A stretch of 64,000 nt of DNA from CAIQJJ01 sp964606085 (GCA_964606085.1 CAZSFD010000002.1:87040-151039); one strand, 5' to 3'; counted from the first letter of the stretch, positions 1 to 9,161 are shown. Translations and numbers: made by a program. The notes: generated by a model not told the origin, from the sequence alone.

Positions 1-597
1 GGGGAAGCCTTTGTAGGTGGTGGTGGGGTAAGAGAAATCGCACCACAAAACCGACGGGTCGAAGCGGGTGAGCAGTTCGTGAACCTGGTTGTACAGGTAT
101 TCGGCGTAGCGCTCGACATGGCGGTTTTCGTTCAGTTGGGTGGCTTGGGGGTGGTCGCGCAGCGGGTGGAACACGTCAACGGGGAAATGGGGGTGATGCC
201 AATCGAGCAGCGAGTAGTAAAAGCCCACGCGTAAGCCCTCGGCGCGGAACGCTTCGACGAAGGGTTCGAGCAGGTCTTTGCCGTAAGGGGTGTTGGTGAC
301 TTTGTAATCGGTGAACTGGCTGTCCCACAGGCAGAAGCCTTCGTGGTGTTTGGTGGTCAGCACCACATATTTCATCCCGGCCTGCCGGGCGGCTTTGGCC
401 CATTGGCGCGGGTCGTATTGGGTGGGGTTGAAGTGCTTGAAGTATTTTTCGTAGTACACATCTGGGTGGATGCGTTCGTGGCTTTGCACCCATTCGTGGC
501 GCGAGGGCAGGGCGTAGAGGCCCCAATGGATGAACATGCCAAAGCGGTCGTGGACGAACCAGGTGGTGTCGCCGGTGGTGGGTTGGGGGGTGAGCAT
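1..597 (-). CDS. alpha-L-fucosidase, GH29 (3' part beyond window edge)
   Basis: Glycoside hydrolase family 29 enzymes release terminal L-fucose from glycans with retention of configuration. The reading frame stays open for 199 codons from an ATG at 597 to the window edge, so only the N-terminal half is present. It begins MLTPQPTTGDTTWF and carries the GH29 hallmarks FGMFIHWGLYALPSRHEW, KYVVLTTKHHEGFCLWDS and a YYSLLDWHHP segment. A VLWCDFS strand near the edge matches the region of the nucleophile aspartate. I see no signal peptide in the first 20 residues, which suggests a cytoplasmic enzyme acting on imported oligosaccharides. A FucI-like isomerase lies 58 kb away in the window, so fucose use is plausible but not linked. 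Confidence 0.93.
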   Translation of the reverse strand, partial: MLTPQPTTGDTTWFVHDRFGMFIHWGLYALPSRHEWVQSHERIHPDVYYEKYFKHFNPTQYDPRQWAKAARQAGMKYVVLTTKHHEGFCLWDSQFTDYKVTNTPYGKDLLEPFVEAFRAEGLRVGFYYSLLDWHHPHFPVDVFHPLRDHPQATQLNENRHVERYAEYLYNQVHELLTRFDPSVLWCDFSYPTTTYKGFP

Positions 598-683
598 GGT
601 TGGACTCCTGATCCAATGGGTAGGGAAAGGATGTGGATACGGCCTGGATCATACCCCAATTTGGCCGAAGAAACAAAAAAATC

Positions 684-1577
684 TTACGCGCCCTGCCAGC
701 GGGCAAAAATGGCGTTCGATAACACGCGCCCGGCGCTCTTTTCGACCGTGACCAGTTCCCCGGCGGCCAGGCTTCCCCCCCGGTTAGCGGTGACTTCGTC
801 CAGGGCGTAATAGATGCTCAACGCCGAAGCGCGAATGGCATAGGCGGTCATCACGATGAACAAGGGCTTTGGGGCCAATATCTCTCGGCAGGCAGCCAGC
901 AATTCGGGCAGCATCGCGAAGCATTCCCACACTTCGCCCTTTGGCCCGCGGCCAAATTTGGGCGGATCGAGCAGAATGCCGTCATACTGTGCGCCGCGCC
1001 GCGCTTCGCGCTGCACAAATTTCAGCGCGTCGTCCAAAATCCAGCGGATGGGCTTTTCGTTTAGCCCAGAGCGGGCCTGGTTTTCGCGCGCCCAGGTGAT
1101 CGCCTTTTTGGACGCGTCCACATGGGTCACTTTGGCCCCGGCGGCGGCGCAGGCCAGCGTGGCCAGGCCGGTATAGCCAAACAGGTTCAAGACCTGCGTG
1201 GGCCGCCCTGCCGCCCGGATTTGCTCGGCCATCCAATCCCAATGGGCGGCCTGTTCAGGGAAGACGCCCACATGCCGCGAGGTAGACATCTGCGCCTGAA
1301 ATTTCAGGCTGCCATAGGCCATATCCCAGGTGGGGGCCACTTTTTGGCGGAACTGCCACTTGCCGCCCATCTCCTCGCCGCCGGTTGGTTCGAATAGCCC
1401 CTGCGCCGCCTGCCAGCGCTTTTCGGGCAAGGCACGCTGCCAGATGGCCTGATGTTCGGGGCGCACAAACGTGTAAGGGCCAAAGCGTTCCAGCTTTTGG
1501 CCGTTGCCGCTGTCGAGCAGTTCGTAATCTTGCCAGGCAGGGCTGGCGAGCAGGGCGAGATGTGGTAGATCAGGCAT
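684..1577 (-). CDS. class I SAM-dependent RNA methyltransferase (RlmI/RlmK-like)
   Basis: Predicted S-adenosylmethionine-dependent methyltransferase of the group that includes 23S rRNA methylases. The SAM-binding motif LNLFGYTGLATLACAAAGA is followed by THVDASKKAITWARENQ, and the catalytic-region motif ILLDPPKFGRGPKGE is present. It is shorter (297 residues) than RlmI (about 396) because the N-terminal PUA domain is missing. I chose the ATG at 1577; an in-frame TTG at 1583 is possible. The gene overlaps the 3' end of ruvC by 8 bp, so it is the last gene of a yebC-ruvC-methyltransferase operon. The exact target base cannot be read from sequence. Confidence 0.85.
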   Translation of the reverse strand: MPDLPHLALLASPAWQDYELLDSGNGQKLERFGPYTFVRPEHQAIWQRALPEKRWQAAQGLFEPTGGEEMGGKWQFRQKVAPTWDMAYGSLKFQAQMSTSRHVGVFPEQAAHWDWMAEQIRAAGRPTQVLNLFGYTGLATLACAAAGAKVTHVDASKKAITWARENQARSGLNEKPIRWILDDALKFVQREARRGAQYDGILLDPPKFGRGPKGEVWECFAMLPELLAACREILAPKPLFIVMTAYAIRASALSIYYALDEVTANRGGSLAAGELVTVEKSAGRVLSNAIFARWQGA

Positions 1578-2067
1578 CGTCAATCATCAGTTGCATGTGT
1601 GCGCTGTGCAAGTGGCAGATGGCTACGGCCAGGGCGTCGGCGGCATCGTCGGGTTTGGGAATGTCTTGCAGGCCGAGCAGCGCCCGAACCATCTGCTGCA
1701 CCTGTTTTTTGTCGGCCCCGCCGTAGCCGGCGACGGCCTGCTTCACTTCCAGCGGGGTGTATTCGTAGACGGGCATCTGGCAGGCGGCCAGGGTCATCAC
1801 CGCTACGCCGCGCGCCTGCCCAACCGCCAGCGCGGTGCGCACGTTCTTCTGAAAAAACAACTTCTCCACCGCGCCGCTGGTGGGCCGGTGGAGAAGCAGA
1901 ATTTCGTGTAAACGATGGTGGATTTCGAGCAGGCGTTCTGGCAGCGGGGTGTTGGCGGGGGTCACAATGACGCCGTAATCTCGCACGAGCAGGCCGCCGT
2001 CGCTGGTATCTTCTACCAGCCCGTAGCCGGTGATGGCCGTGCCGGGGTCAATGCCGATGACCAGCAT
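1570..2067 (-). CDS. ruvC: crossover junction endodeoxyribonuclease RuvC
   Basis: RuvC cuts Holliday junctions symmetrically after RuvAB branch migration. The 165-residue length fits the family. The RNase H-like fold starts with VIGIDPGTAITGYG (catalytic D7). It continues with AVEKLFFQKNVRTAL (E68) and PKPDDAADALAVAICH (D141 and D144), so the four acidic catalytic positions are all present. The start codon overlaps the yebC stop by one base (TGATG), which indicates translational coupling. ruvA is not adjacent; it lies on the other strand at 9.2 kb, and ruvB is not in the window. Confidence 0.96.
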   Translation of the reverse strand: MLVIGIDPGTAITGYGLVEDTSDGGLLVRDYGVIVTPANTPLPERLLEIHHRLHEILLLHRPTSGAVEKLFFQKNVRTALAVGQARGVAVMTLAACQMPVYEYTPLEVKQAVAGYGGADKKQVQQMVRALLGLQDIPKPDDAADALAVAICHLHSAHMQLMIDDA

Positions 2068-2822
2068 CAGGCCTCTTCGAGCCTGGCCAGCGCTTCTTCC
2101 GAGATGTTCAGGTTCGAGAAGACATCTTGCACGTCGTCGAGTTCTTCCAGGTTTTCGATCACTTTCATCACCTGGATGGTCTGTTCCACGTCGAGATCGA
2201 TCATGTTCGTCGGGATCATGCGCAAGCCGGCTTCATCGGGGACGATCTTGGCGGTGTGCAACTGGTCGGTGATGGTTTTGAAGGCATCTACCGGGCCAAT
2301 GATTTCGACTTCGCCATCGTCGAAGGTGACATCATCGGCGCCGCCTTCGACGGCCAATTCAAAAATTTTGTCCTGGTCGCGCTTTTCGAGCGGGAAGGAA
2401 AAATAGGCTTTGCGGTTGAACTGCCAGGCCACCGCCCCGCCTTCGGCCATGCTGCCGCCTGAACGGTTGAGGATGTGGCGTACTTCGGCCACGGTGCGGT
2501 TGCGGTTGTCGCTGACGCAAGAGATCATCAACGCTACGCCATGCGGGGCATACCCTTCGTAGGTCATTTCTTCGATGTCGGCGCCATCTTTGTCTTCGCC
2601 GGTGCCGCGGCGAATGGCACGTTCGATATTGTCTTTGGGCATGTTTTGTGCCCGTGCCCGATCAATGGCTAAGGCGAGAGAAACGTTCGTACCGGGGTCG
2701 CCCCCCCCGCTGCGCGCCGCCAGCACGAGTTCACGCGCCAGGCGGGTGAAGATAGCGCCTTTTTTGGCATCGGCGGCGCCCTTCTTGCGCCGAATGGTTG
2801 CCCAATGCGAATGTCCTGACAT
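2067..2822 (-). CDS. yebC: YebC/PmpR family regulator
   Basis: Member of the YebC/TACO1 family, annotated as a DNA-binding regulator and also implicated in helping ribosomes through proline stretches. It starts with the signature MSGHSHWATIRRKKGAADAKKG and contains IDRARAQNMPKDNIERAI and MAEGGAVAWQF, with the normal length of 251 residues. The start is preceded by AGGAG-like bases (CTCAGGAGAG on the minus strand). A TATAAT box about 50 bp upstream is the probable operon promoter. The yebC-ruvC pairing is common in bacteria. Confidence 0.95.
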   Translation of the reverse strand: MSGHSHWATIRRKKGAADAKKGAIFTRLARELVLAARSGGGDPGTNVSLALAIDRARAQNMPKDNIERAIRRGTGEDKDGADIEEMTYEGYAPHGVALMISCVSDNRNRTVAEVRHILNRSGGSMAEGGAVAWQFNRKAYFSFPLEKRDQDKIFELAVEGGADDVTFDDGEVEIIGPVDAFKTITDQLHTAKIVPDEAGLRMIPTNMIDLDVEQTIQVMKVIENLEELDDVQDVFSNLNISEEALARLEEA

Positions 2823-2870
2823 AAATAACTCTCCTGAGAAAATTCGATTTTTCTGCGGTTAAGCGGGCAA

Positions 2871-2876
2871 ATTATA
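2871..2876 (-). promoter_or_regulatory. -10 box for the yebC-ruvC operon
   Basis: A perfect TATAAT on the minus strand lies 49 bp upstream of the yebC ATG, in the gap between divergent yebC and the RraA-family gene. No convincing -35 hexamer is visible; TGTGCA lies a little too far upstream at a 19-bp spacing. Confidence 0.45.
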
Positions 2877-2976
2877 CCATTCCAGGCCTGCAACCTGCAC
2901 ACCATCTCAATCGGTGCTAAAATTCGGGGACGTGCTTGTCACATTTTACCCACCCTCACACAGGAGAAAAAACAAT

Positions 2977-3741
2977 ATGTCTGGCCTCGATTTCCCCAAA
3001 GAAACCCGTCATCTCGATATCACCGACCTGGAGCGTATCGAACGTTTCCGCAAAGCCGGGTATGGCGGCTCGGTGTCTGATTCGCTCGCCAGCCTGGGCG
3101 TGTTCAACACCGTCTTTTCTGATCAATTCAAGCCGCTGCGCCAGGGGATGCAGCTCGTCGGACGTGCCTTGCCGATCAAGCTCCATTCTCAGGTAGATTT
3201 GAAAGATTTCCCGGAACTGAAAGAGAAACAGGAGAAAATGTGGGAACAGGAAGGCGGCCACCCACAGAAGCGCATGATGCGCGCCGTGGCGAACTCAGCG
3301 CCTGGCTCGGTGCTGTGCTTCGACTGCGGCGGCGATATGCAGCCGGCGCATTTTGGCGAGATGAGTTGTCAGTTGGCCTACGCCCACGGCTGCCGCGGGA
3401 TGCTGCTGGCCGGCAACTGCCGCGATACGCAGTATGTGCTGAAGATGCCCGATTTTCCCATGTACTCGTTTGGCACGCGCCCCAACGCCTTTGGCGGCTG
3501 GGTGGTCACCGAAGTGGATGTGCCGATCTACCTGCCCGGCCACATGACCCACTATGTCAAAGTCTGCCCGGGTGATTTCATCTTTGCCGATAACGACGGC
3601 GCACAACTGATCCCCAAAGACCTGGTAGACGAGGTCTTGTTGCGCGTGGAAGCCATTTTTGCCAAAGAAAACGAAGAGCGCGAACAACTGGCCGCCGGGA
3701 TGCCGATTGATGAAGTGTATACGGTATATGGCGTGCTGTAA
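2977..3741 (+). CDS. RraA family protein (HMG/CHA aldolase-like)
   Basis: The RraA fold includes 4-hydroxy-4-methyl-2-oxoglutarate aldolases and oxaloacetate decarboxylases, as well as the RNase E inhibitor RraA. The 254-residue protein has SVSDSLASLGVF near the N terminus, a Gly-rich FDCGGDMQPAHFGEM segment, and HGCRGMLLAGNCRDT. The last of these contains the metal/substrate-binding arginine-aspartate region. I chose the ATG at 2977 because it follows CAGGAGA; an upstream in-frame start at 2914 would add 21 unconserved residues. The next gene, a sugar epimerase-like protein, starts 9 bp downstream, so the two are probably co-transcribed for sugar-acid or keto-sugar catabolism. The substrate is unknown. 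Confidence 0.82.
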   Translation: MSGLDFPKETRHLDITDLERIERFRKAGYGGSVSDSLASLGVFNTVFSDQFKPLRQGMQLVGRALPIKLHSQVDLKDFPELKEKQEKMWEQEGGHPQKRMMRAVANSAPGSVLCFDCGGDMQPAHFGEMSCQLAYAHGCRGMLLAGNCRDTQYVLKMPDFPMYSFGTRPNAFGGWVVTEVDVPIYLPGHMTHYVKVCPGDFIFADNDGAQLIPKDLVDEVLLRVEAIFAKENEEREQLAAGMPIDEVYTVYGVL

Positions 3742-3750
3742 AAGGGAAGC

Positions 3751-4932
3751 ATGAACGATTTTCGCCAACGTGTTGAACGTGAACTGCGCCAGAATATCTT
3801 GCCCTTTTGGATGAACGTGGCGCTTGACCGACAAAACGGCGGTTTCTACGGCCTGGTCTCTGCCGAGGGTGTAGCGGATGCCACGGCGACGAAGGGTGGC
3901 ATCCTGACGGCGCGCATCTTGTGGACTTTTTCGCACGCCTACCGCATCTTCGGCGAGGCCAGTTACCGCGCGGCTGCCGAGCACGCCTACCGCTTTTTGG
4001 CCGATCACTTCTGGGATGCTGAATATGGCGGCACGTATTGGCGTGTGGCCGCCGATGGCACGCCGCTGGATACCAAGAAGCAGGTGTACGCCCAGGGGTT
4101 CTCTATCTATGGCCTGTCGGAATACTTCCTGGCGACTCAGGATAGCGAGGCGTTGCAGAAGGCCATCCGCATCTTCGAGTTGGTTGAGCAATATGCTTTC
4201 GATCGGCAGCATGGCGGCTATTGGGAAGCCTTCAACCGCGCTTGGACACCCGCCGACGATGTGCGCCTGAGCGACAAAGAAGCCAACGACCCGAAGACGA
4301 TGAACACGCACCTGCACATCCTCGAGCCGTATACCAACCTGCTGCGCGCCTGGCCCAATCCCCGCCTGCGCCAGCAGCAGCGCGCCCTGCTGCGCACCTT
4401 CCTCGATCACATCCTCGATCTGCAAACGGCCCATTTCAAGCTATTTTTCGACGATGCCTGGGCCTCGCGGACCGGCACCATCTCCTACGGCCACGACATC
4501 GAGGGCAGTTGGCTGCTGGCCGAGGCCGCGCAGGCGCTGGGTGAAGCCGAGTTGATCAGCGAGGTGAATGCGGTGGCCGTGCGTATGGCCGAAGCAACCT
4601 ACCAGCAGGCGCTCGATGCCGATGGCGCCATCTTCTACGAACTCGGCGCGGATGGAACGCGGCACGATTTCAAAGAATGGTGGGCCGAAGCCGAGGCCAT
4701 GGTCGGTTTCCTCAATGCCTGGCAGCTTTCGGGCGACGAGAAGTTTCGCCAGGCCGCCTGGCGCGCCTGGCAGTTCATCGAAGCGCACCAGGTGGATGGC
4801 GTTCATGGCGAGTGGCATCGCACCCTCACCCGCCAGGCCCAACCCATCCCCGGCCCACTGGTAGATTTTTGGAAATGCCCCTACCATAATGGACGGGCTT
4901 GTATGGAAGTGTACGAAAGGTTGAAAGGCTGA
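3751..4932 (+). CDS. AGE-family epimerase (cellobiose 2-epimerase-like)
   Basis: N-acylglucosamine 2-epimerase superfamily protein with an (alpha/alpha)6 barrel of 393 residues. It carries the residues typical of cellobiose 2-epimerases: R55 in TARILW, a histidine pair in NTHLHILE (187/189), H248 in GHDIEGSWLL, the KEWWAEAE segment, and H379 in CPYHNGR. In that family two histidines act as acid/base catalysts at C2 of the reducing glucose or mannose unit. There is no signal peptide, so it should act on imported sugars. It follows the RraA-family gene by 9 bp and precedes a sugar-sensing signalling protein. The beta-1,4-disaccharide specificity is an inference from the residue set. Confidence 0.87.
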   Translation: MNDFRQRVERELRQNILPFWMNVALDRQNGGFYGLVSAEGVADATATKGGILTARILWTFSHAYRIFGEASYRAAAEHAYRFLADHFWDAEYGGTYWRVAADGTPLDTKKQVYAQGFSIYGLSEYFLATQDSEALQKAIRIFELVEQYAFDRQHGGYWEAFNRAWTPADDVRLSDKEANDPKTMNTHLHILEPYTNLLRAWPNPRLRQQQRALLRTFLDHILDLQTAHFKLFFDDAWASRTGTISYGHDIEGSWLLAEAAQALGEAELISEVNAVAVRMAEATYQQALDADGAIFYELGADGTRHDFKEWWAEAEAMVGFLNAWQLSGDEKFRQAAWRAWQFIEAHQVDGVHGEWHRTLTRQAQPIPGPLVDFWKCPYHNGRACMEVYERLKG

Positions 4933-4978
4933 GGTTTACAACGTTGCAGGGGGCCGGTTGAAAGTTTACTCACATAAC

Positions 4979-5022
4979 CTGCCCTCTGCTCCTTGCCCCC
5001 TGCCCCCTTATGCCCCCTCCCC
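4979..5022. repeat. C/T-rich tract of CTGCCCC-type repeats
   Basis: Low-complexity sequence built from units such as CCTGCCC, CTGCTCC and TTGCCCCC. It fills most of the gap after the epimerase gene and runs over the predicted start of the next gene. Similar tracts lie at 22796-22846, 47294-47372, 57586-57629 and 57831-57893. Confidence 0.6.
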
Positions 5023-8000
5023 ACAAAGAAACTTCTCACCCGCCCACCCGGGCCACCATTGCCTTTTTGGGTGGCCTGCCGGGAGGCGCGTATTCGTATG
5101 AAAAGTGGCAAATGTGGTGCGGCATTCGCGAAGCAGCTTGCGAAGGCGATTGCAACGTGTTTTATATCGCCGGCGATGTTTTTGACCAATCGCCCAATGC
5201 CATTTTATACCAACTGATTACGCCGCAAACGGTAGATGGGGTGATTATCTGGCATCCGTTTGTGAGTATGCACAGCATCGAGCCGCGCGTGCGAGCCTTT
5301 GTGACACCCTATGACCCTTTGCCGGTGGTCAATATCGAAATGCTGTTGGAGGGGTATCCCAGCGTGTTGTTGGATGAACTACAGGGAATGCACGATCTCC
5401 TGGCGCACCTGGTGGAAGTGCATGGCTACCGGCGCATTGCCTTCTACAACAGCCCCGATGCCTTCACCGCGCACCGCCGCCACCAGGCATTCGAATGGGT
5501 GATGCGCGGCTATGGCTTTTACGACCCGACCCTGGTTGGCTCACTACACGAACTGGATGAGCGCGGCCTGCGGCCCGGCCTCGATTACCAGGCCATCATC
5601 ACCCACGCCGACCCGGTGGCCGTCGAAGTGATCGCCGATTTTCAGGGACGCGGCTTGCATGTGCCAGAAGATGTGGCCGTTACGGGGTATAACGACGGCC
5701 ACGAAGCGCGTGGCGCCATCCCACCGCTGACCACCCTGCGCCTGCCTTTTCGACAGATGGGCCGCCGGGCAGTGGATTTATTGATGGCAGAATTGCATGG
5801 TCAGGAACACCCCCAATCACAAGTGATGCCGCTGCGCCTGATCACCCGCCGCTCGTGTGGCTGCCTCGACCCGCTGGCTGAGCAGGCCGCGGTGGGGATG
5901 ATCAGCCACCAGGCAGGCGATTTGTCGTCAGCTATGGCCGTGGGACGGGCCAGCTTGCTGCAAAAAATGGCCCGCGGGTTGGGTTCGGCGGCTGAGGCCA
6001 AAGCGCCGATGTGGGCCGAACGCATTCTCAATTGCTTTCTGGCGGGTTTGCATGACCCCCTGGTAGCGCAAGACCGGCGCGAATTGACCGCCGAAACCTT
6101 TCTGTATGAGTTGAGTCGCATTCTGGGAGAAGCTGTCGCCGATGGCCTGAACGTCAACCGCTGGCACGAGGCCATCACCATTTTGCGGGCGTGGTGCTTA
6201 CCCTATCTCGCTGGCTATGATCGTGAACGCGCTGAAGACCTGTGGCAGCAGGCGCGCGTGCTGATCGCCCAGACCGCGGCCCGCGCTGAGGTGCATCGCT
6301 CCTGGCAAATTTCGCAGCGCACCTCCATCCTGCGCGAGATCGAATCATCCCTGTTGATCACCTTCAACCTCGATGAGATGCTCGATATTTTAGCCGAGGG
6401 ACTGCCCCGCCTGGGCATCCATGGCTGCTACCTGTCCTTGTATGAAGACCCCGGCGAACCAAACGGCTGGGCCAGGCTGATCCTGGCTTATCACCAGGGC
6501 CAGCGCATGGTCATTCCACTGGAGCAGGCGCGTTTCGCCGCGCCACAAATCATCCCGCTGGCCTGGATGCCGGTGGATCGGCGCTTCAGCCTGATGGTGG
6601 TGGCGTTGAACTTCCGGCAGGAACAGATCGGCTTCGTCGTTTTCGAGGCCGATGTTTCGGAGGCCACGGCGGAGGTTTCGCTGTTTGAATCGCTGCAGGT
6701 GATCATGGCAGCGGCCTTGAAGGGTGTGCGTCTGCGCCAGGAGTTGCAGGCCGCCACGCGCCAGGCCGAGGAGGCCAACCAGCTCAAGAGCCGCTTCTTA
6801 TCCATGGTCAGCCACGAATTACGCACACCGCTCAACCTGATTGTGGGCCTGAGCGAACTGGCCCTGCGCGAACAGGCCCGCGGCGAAAGCGCTTCTCCAG
6901 AAGTCATTTTCCGTTATCAGGAGCAAATCTATAACTCAGGCCGCCACCTGGATCGCCTGATCCGCGATGTTCTCGACCTGGCCAGCAGTCAGATGGGCCA
7001 GATGGACCTGCTGTACGACTGGGTAAACCTGTCGGCCATTTTGCAAGATAGCGCGGAAATGGGCCGCCAGCTTGCCAGGCAAAAAAACCTCGCTTTTCAG
7101 GTGGATTTCCCCGCCGAGTTGCCCGCTATCTGGGGAGATAAGACCCGCCTGCACCAAATTTTGCTCAACCTGATCAGCAACGCGGTTAAATTTACGGCGC
7201 ATGGCGAAGTGGCTTTATCGGCCTGCTTGAACGCCAACGAAGTACAAATTGTCGTGCGCGATACGGGCATGGGCATTCCGGCAGATGAGCAAGAGAAAAT
7301 TTTCGACGAATTCAAGCAGTCGGAGCGTACCAGCGCCCGCGGGTATGGCGGCATTGGCCTGGGCCTGGCCATTACCCGCCGCCTGGTGGAAATGCACGGC
7401 GGCGGTATTTGGGTTCGTTCCAGCGGCGTAGAGGGTGAGGGCTCCGCTTTTTATTTCACCCTGCCCATCCCCGAGTTCAGCCAGGATGAACCTGTGCAGA
7501 CGGACCTCTCGCGCACGCACCAGGTTTTGATCCTCACGGAGCACGAAGGTGACGCCCATGAGTTGATGACCCATCTGACGCGCCAGGGTTTCGCGGTGGA
7601 AGAAGTGGCTTTATCGCAAACATCCGATTACCAGGAACAGATATTGCTCGCCCCCCCCGGCGCGATTGTGCTGGATATGGCGCCGGCGGCCGAGCGCGGC
7701 TGGGAAATTATGCGCACCCTCAAAGGTCACCCGGCAACCCAAGATATTCCGGTTTTGTTCTACGCCCTGGTTTCTGAACAGGATGCGGGTGCGGTGCTGG
7801 AAATGGAATATCTCACCAAGCCCCTGGGTGCGGCAGACCTGGTCAAAGCCCTGGAGCGCCACGGTTTGAAAAGTACGCCAGGCAGTCATTTCACCTTCCT
7901 GGTGGTAGATGACGATTCGGCCATTTTGTCCATGCACACCGATTTGCTGCGGGATGAATTTCCCGATAGTACCATTCTGGTCGCTCATAATGGCCTGGAT

Positions 8001-8612
8001 GCTTTGAAACTGATGCGGGAGAGCCGGCCCGACCTGCTGCTGCTGGATTTGATGATGCCCGAGATGGATGGTTTCGCGGTGATGCGCGCCATGCAAGAGG
8101 ATCAGCGCTTGCGCGGCATTCCAACGATGGTGTTGAGCGCGCATGAACTGACCCAACAAGATATGATCCACATGGATAAAAATGTGGCGGCGGTGATGGG
8201 CAAAGGATTGTTCACCGCCCAGGAAACACTCGCCCACATTGCCAGCGTGCTGGCGCGCAATAAACGCCTGGGCAGCGAGCCGCAGCGCCTGGTTCGGCAG
8301 GCGATGGCCTTCATTCACGAGAACTATGGAGAAGCCATCTCGCGCAGCGAAATCGCTAACACCCTGAACATCAACGAACAATATCTGACCCGCTGTTTCA
8401 ACAAGGAATTGGGGGTCAGCCCGATCGTCTATCTCAACCGGTATCGTATGCGCCAGGCCAGGTTATTGCTCGAAAAGGGCCAGCTTTCGGTCACGCAAAT
8501 TGCCCTCGAAGTGGGGTTTTCCAGCCAATCATATTTCAGCCGCATGTTCCAACGTGAAGTGGGGGTCACGCCCAAGGCGTATCAGCGCGGCGAACGCTCG
8601 CCAGGGCAATAA
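5010..8612 (+). CDS. soluble LacI-type sensor / histidine kinase / double receiver / AraC regulator
   Basis: A 1200-residue one-protein signalling chain. Residues about 15-290 form a LacI/GalR-type sugar-binding domain without its DNA-binding headpiece (FRQMGRRAVDLLMAEL is typical). About 445-570 looks GAF-like. HisKA follows with H602 in SMVSHELRTPLN, then an ATPase domain with NLISNAVKF, DTGMGIP and GLGLAI. About 837-950 is a receiver-like domain lacking a clear acceptor site. About 963-1080 is an intact receiver with acceptor D1013 in LLLDLMMPEMDG. Residues 1092-1195 are an AraC-type DNA-binding domain. No signal peptide or membrane segment is visible, so ligand binding must happen in the cytoplasm. 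The start is uncertain because it lies in a C/T-rich repeat. It follows sugar-enzyme genes and probably controls sugar uptake or catabolism. Confidence 0.88.
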   Translation: MPPPHKETSHPPTRATIAFLGGLPGGAYSYEKWQMWCGIREAACEGDCNVFYIAGDVFDQSPNAILYQLITPQTVDGVIIWHPFVSMHSIEPRVRAFVTPYDPLPVVNIEMLLEGYPSVLLDELQGMHDLLAHLVEVHGYRRIAFYNSPDAFTAHRRHQAFEWVMRGYGFYDPTLVGSLHELDERGLRPGLDYQAIITHADPVAVEVIADFQGRGLHVPEDVAVTGYNDGHEARGAIPPLTTLRLPFRQMGRRAVDLLMAELHGQEHPQSQVMPLRLITRRSCGCLDPLAEQAAVGMISHQAGDLSSAMAVGRASLLQKMARGLGSAAEAKAPMWAERILNCFLAGLHDPLVAQDRRELTAETFLYELSRILGEAVADGLNVNRWHEAITILRAWCLPYLAGYDRERAEDLWQQARVLIAQTAARAEVHRSWQISQRTSILREIESSLLITFNLDEMLDILAEGLPRLGIHGCYLSLYEDPGEPNGWARLILAYHQGQRMVIPLEQARFAAPQIIPLAWMPVDRRFSLMVVALNFRQEQIGFVVFEADVSEATAEVSLFESLQVIMAAALKGVRLRQELQAATRQAEEANQLKSRFLSMVSHELRTPLNLIVGLSELALREQARGESASPEVIFRYQEQIYNSGRHLDRLIRDVLDLASSQMGQMDLLYDWVNLSAILQDSAEMGRQLARQKNLAFQVDFPAELPAIWGDKTRLHQILLNLISNAVKFTAHGEVALSACLNANEVQIVVRDTGMGIPADEQEKIFDEFKQSERTSARGYGGIGLGLAITRRLVEMHGGGIWVRSSGVEGEGSAFYFTLPIPEFSQDEPVQTDLSRTHQVLILTEHEGDAHELMTHLTRQGFAVEEVALSQTSDYQEQILLAPPGAIVLDMAPAAERGWEIMRTLKGHPATQDIPVLFYALVSEQDAGAVLEMEYLTKPLGAADLVKALERHGLKSTPGSHFTFLVVDDDSAILSMHTDLLRDEFPDSTILVAHNGLDALKLMRESRPDLLLLDLMMPEMDGFAVMRAMQEDQRLRGIPTMVLSAHELTQQDMIHMDKNVAAVMGKGLFTAQETLAHIASVLARNKRLGSEPQRLVRQAMAFIHENYGEAISRSEIANTLNINEQYLTRCFNKELGVSPIVYLNRYRMRQARLLLEKGQLSVTQIALEVGFSSQSYFSRMFQREVGVTPKAYQRGERSPGQ

Positions 8613-8742
8613 GTCACAAAAGTACATGATTTAGGTTTCGGATGTAAATGACTCTTGCCGGGGAAGCTGTTATAACGTACATGCTATTAACCTTGCCTGC
8701 TGATAAACGGCGCGGGGAACTCTTTTCAGGAAAGAAATCACC

Positions 8743-9135
8743 ATGTCAGAAACGTGCCTCATAGCTGCACATGATCCGTGGGTTATTCAGTTGTTGCGTG
8801 TCTTTACCGAGGAAAGCGGTTTTCAAGTGTTGCAGGCATTTGACGGCGAAGAAGTGATTACACTAACGCACCAACGTCAGCCGCGGGTGATCCTGCTCGA
8901 AGCCGAACTGCCCGGCAGCCCGCGCGGCCGTGACTTGCTGGATACCCTGCAAGCGGGCGCGGACACCCAGCATATTCCGGTGTTGATCTTTTCGTGGCAG
9001 CACCCCAACCTGCTCAAGCCCCAAAGCATCAACTCACACGTCTATCTGCGTGAACCGATTACGTATGACGATTTTGTCACCGCGTTGGCAAAGGTGGGGG
9101 TCTGCTGCCCGCGCGATGTTCACCCCATGCCATAA
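8743..9135 (+). CDS. stand-alone receiver-like protein with Glu at the phosphoacceptor position
   Basis: A 130-residue protein with the CheY-like beta/alpha pattern: CLIAAHDPWVIQLL, QAFDGEEVITL, RVILLEAELPG and HIPVLIFSW. The canonical acceptor aspartate after VILL is glutamate (E53). The acidic pocket is reduced to D11, and the lysine of the usual K-P motif is arginine (REP). It is therefore unlikely to be phosphorylated normally and may be a fixed or ligand-driven adaptor. It starts 130 bp after the large kinase gene on the same strand, behind AGGAAAG, and ruvA follows 26 bp later. A role with the kinase is an inference from position. Confidence 0.75.
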   Translation: MSETCLIAAHDPWVIQLLRVFTEESGFQVLQAFDGEEVITLTHQRQPRVILLEAELPGSPRGRDLLDTLQAGADTQHIPVLIFSWQHPNLLKPQSINSHVYLREPITYDDFVTALAKVGVCCPRDVHPMP

Positions 9136-9161
9136 CGCCAGGAAAATTTCAGGGAGCAGCC

